Shown here in pieces: positions 24,242-25,263 of a stretch of 25,263 bases of DNA (position 1 is its first letter; each line of letters opens with the position of its first letter). The notes beneath the pieces were generated by a model, which was not told the DNA's origin, searched no databases, and saw only the letters and a list, made by a program, of their open reading frames with translations. This DNA comes from Flavobacteriaceae bacterium. GTDB lineage: Bacteria; Bacteroidota; Bacteroidia; Flavobacteriales; Flavobacteriaceae. The position numbers were made by a program, and so were the translations under genes. The stretch covers positions 1-25,263 of the forward strand of contig JAQWKF010000038.1 in NCBI GenBank assembly GCA_029247985.1. The letters run 5' to 3'.

Positions 24242-24958
24242 ATGGGAAGGGCATTTGAATTTCGCAAAGCACGCAAGATGAAACGCTGGTCAGCTATGGC
24301 CAAGACCTTTACACGCATTGGCAAAGACATTGTCATGGCCGTAAAAGAAGGTGGACCACATCCTGAGAGCAATTCACGACTGCGTGCAGTAATTCAAAAC
24401 GCCAAGGCTGTCAACATGCCCAAGGACAATATTGAGCGTGCTATCAAACGGGCCTCAGACAAAAGCACAGAGAACTACAAAGAAGTCCTATTTGAAGGCT
24501 ATGCGCCACACGGAATAGCCGTATTGGTAGAAACTGCCACAGATAACAACAACCGCACAGTAGCCAATGTCCGTAGCTACTTTAATAAATGCAATGGCAA
24601 TTTGGGAACCTCCGGTTCTGTAGAATTCATGTTTGACCACACGTGTAATTTCCGCATACCTACCGAGGGTTTAGACGCTGAGGAGTTGGAATTGGAATTT
24701 ATTGACTTTGGTGTAGACGAAGTTTTTGTAGACGAAGATGGCATATTGCTCTACGCACCCTTTGAAAGCTTTGGTGCCATTCAAAAAGAACTGGAAAAAC
24801 GTGAGATTGAAATCCTATCTTCAGGCTTTGAGCGTATTCCTACTACTACCACTACCCTATCTGGCGAGGCAGTTGAAGAAGTAGAAAAGCTACTTGAAAA
24901 GTTAGAGGAAGACGACGATGTACAAAACGTCTATCACACCATGGTTTTAGTTGAGTAA
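24242..24958 (+). CDS. yebC: YebC/PmpR family protein (translation or transcription factor)
   Basis: 238 residues, the usual family length. The N-terminus MGRAFEFRKARKMKRWSAMAKTF with VKEGGPHPESNSRLR and NMPKDNIERAIKR is diagnostic. Other signatures are FEGYAPHGIAVLVE, TDNNNRTVANVRSYF and GNLGTSGSVEFMF. The open frame reaches upstream to 24167, but the added residues have no family similarity and would include the predicted promoter, so the ATG at 24242 is chosen. Members were first described as DNA-binding regulators and more recently as factors that relieve ribosome stalling on proline-rich stretches; which applies here is unknown. The stop overlaps the convergent kdsB gene by 12 nt. Confidence 0.95.
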   Translation: MGRAFEFRKARKMKRWSAMAKTFTRIGKDIVMAVKEGGPHPESNSRLRAVIQNAKAVNMPKDNIERAIKRASDKSTENYKEVLFEGYAPHGIAVLVETATDNNNRTVANVRSYFNKCNGNLGTSGSVEFMFDHTCNFRIPTEGLDAEELELEFIDFGVDEVFVDEDGILLYAPFESFGAIQKELEKREIEILSSGFERIPTTTTTLSGEAVEEVEKLLEKLEEDDDVQNVYHTMVLVE

Positions 24959-25263
24959 TGAGTTGGCTTTGACCAAGTCCTCAGGCGTATCTATTCCCAC
25001 ACCCACAAAATCCGTTTCTAGCATTTGCATCACCTTGCCCATTTCTAAGTAGCGGATGGCTTCAATCTTTTCTGCCTGTTCAAGTGGCGTTGGTGCTTGG
25101 GCGTAAAAATCCAAGAGAGCTGCCTTGCGAAAAGCGTAGATCCCTACATGACGAAATGCTTGCCCTTGGGCTCGCATAAACGGAATCGCCGCACGAGAAA
25201 AATATAGGGCCCTGCCCTGTTTATCGCTTACTACCTTAACCACATTTGGATTTTCTAAATCTG
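24947..25263 (-). CDS. kdsB: 3-deoxy-manno-octulosonate cytidylyltransferase, C-terminal part (5' end outside the window)
   Basis: Activates KDO as CMP-KDO for lipopolysaccharide inner-core synthesis, which identifies a Gram-negative envelope. The frame is open to the right edge of the window, where it reads DLENPNVVKVVSDKQG. The visible residues contain family signatures ALYFSRAAIPFMR, RHVGIYAFRKAALLDF, EQAEKIEAIRYLEMG and the C-terminal VGIDTPEDLVKAN. The GTG at 25243 is an internal Val codon, not the start. The 3' end overlaps the convergent yebC by 12 nt. Confidence 0.93.
   Translation of the reverse strand, partial: DLENPNVVKVVSDKQGRALYFSRAAIPFMRAQGQAFRHVGIYAFRKAALLDFYAQAPTPLEQAEKIEAIRYLEMGKVMQMLETDFVGVGIDTPEDLVKANSLLN

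Noticed and set aside
1..25263. CRISPR arrays, insertion sequences, rRNA genes or toxin-antitoxin pairs
   Set aside because: No regular spaced repeats, transposase genes, rRNA segments or typical small two-gene modules were seen in the window.

Overview
The window is chromosomal DNA from a Gram-negative Bacteroidota bacterium, most probably a marine Flavobacteriaceae. Four things point there: A/T-rich leaders without Shine-Dalgarno sequences; several boxes matching the Bacteroidota -7 consensus TAnnTTTG; KDO/LPS synthesis (kdsB); and a lipoprotein laminarinase-type GH16 enzyme. Genus cannot be decided from the sequence alone. There is no gene-free stretch above 300 bases; the longest gaps are about 267 bp (GH16 to yebC), 250 bp (nadA/thrA), 234 bp (tRNA to the HD-domain gene) and 217 bp (gyrA/clpC).

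Layout: (1) 1-580, the end of a CobS/MoxR-like AAA+ ATPase with phage-like character, followed by a tRNA-Arg(TCT) with an imperfect acceptor stem and its terminator. This may be the edge of an accessory element lying to the left. (2) 966-3804, a divergent pair: a 7TM-HD phosphodiesterase and an SH3-NlpC/P60 protein whose catalytic Cys is replaced by Glu. (3) 3848-7610, gyrA followed closely by a periplasmic TPR protein, and divergent from them clpC (7828-10386). (4) 10410-13747 (probably to about 13822), a tightly packed minus-strand operon nadA-nadB-nadC, the complete aspartate-to-nicotinate-mononucleotide route. (5) 13998-18674, the plus-strand thrA-thrB-thrC operon with overlapping genes, from aspartate to threonine. 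The nad and thr operons diverge from one 250-bp regulatory region and both consume aspartate. (6) 18654-20267, a secreted aminopeptidase P, convergent with and overlapping thrC. (7) 20316-22418, gcvT, an SDR/RmlD-like protein and a 62-residue membrane protein in a tight cluster. (8) 22568-23974, the GH16 lipoprotein behind a leader that can fold, followed by an intergenic foldback region. (9) 24242-25263, yebC and the convergent, overlapping 3' part of kdsB.

Most of the window is ordinary core metabolism, and I see no complete new defence or mobile system. The items most worth a second look are the NlpC/P60 protein without its nucleophile, the foldback region after the GH16 gene with mutually exclusive pairings, the nadA coding region that runs upstream of any ATG/GTG/TTG codon, the perfect inverted repeat at the thrA promoter, the structured GH16 leader, and the accessory-looking left edge with its odd tRNA-Arg.
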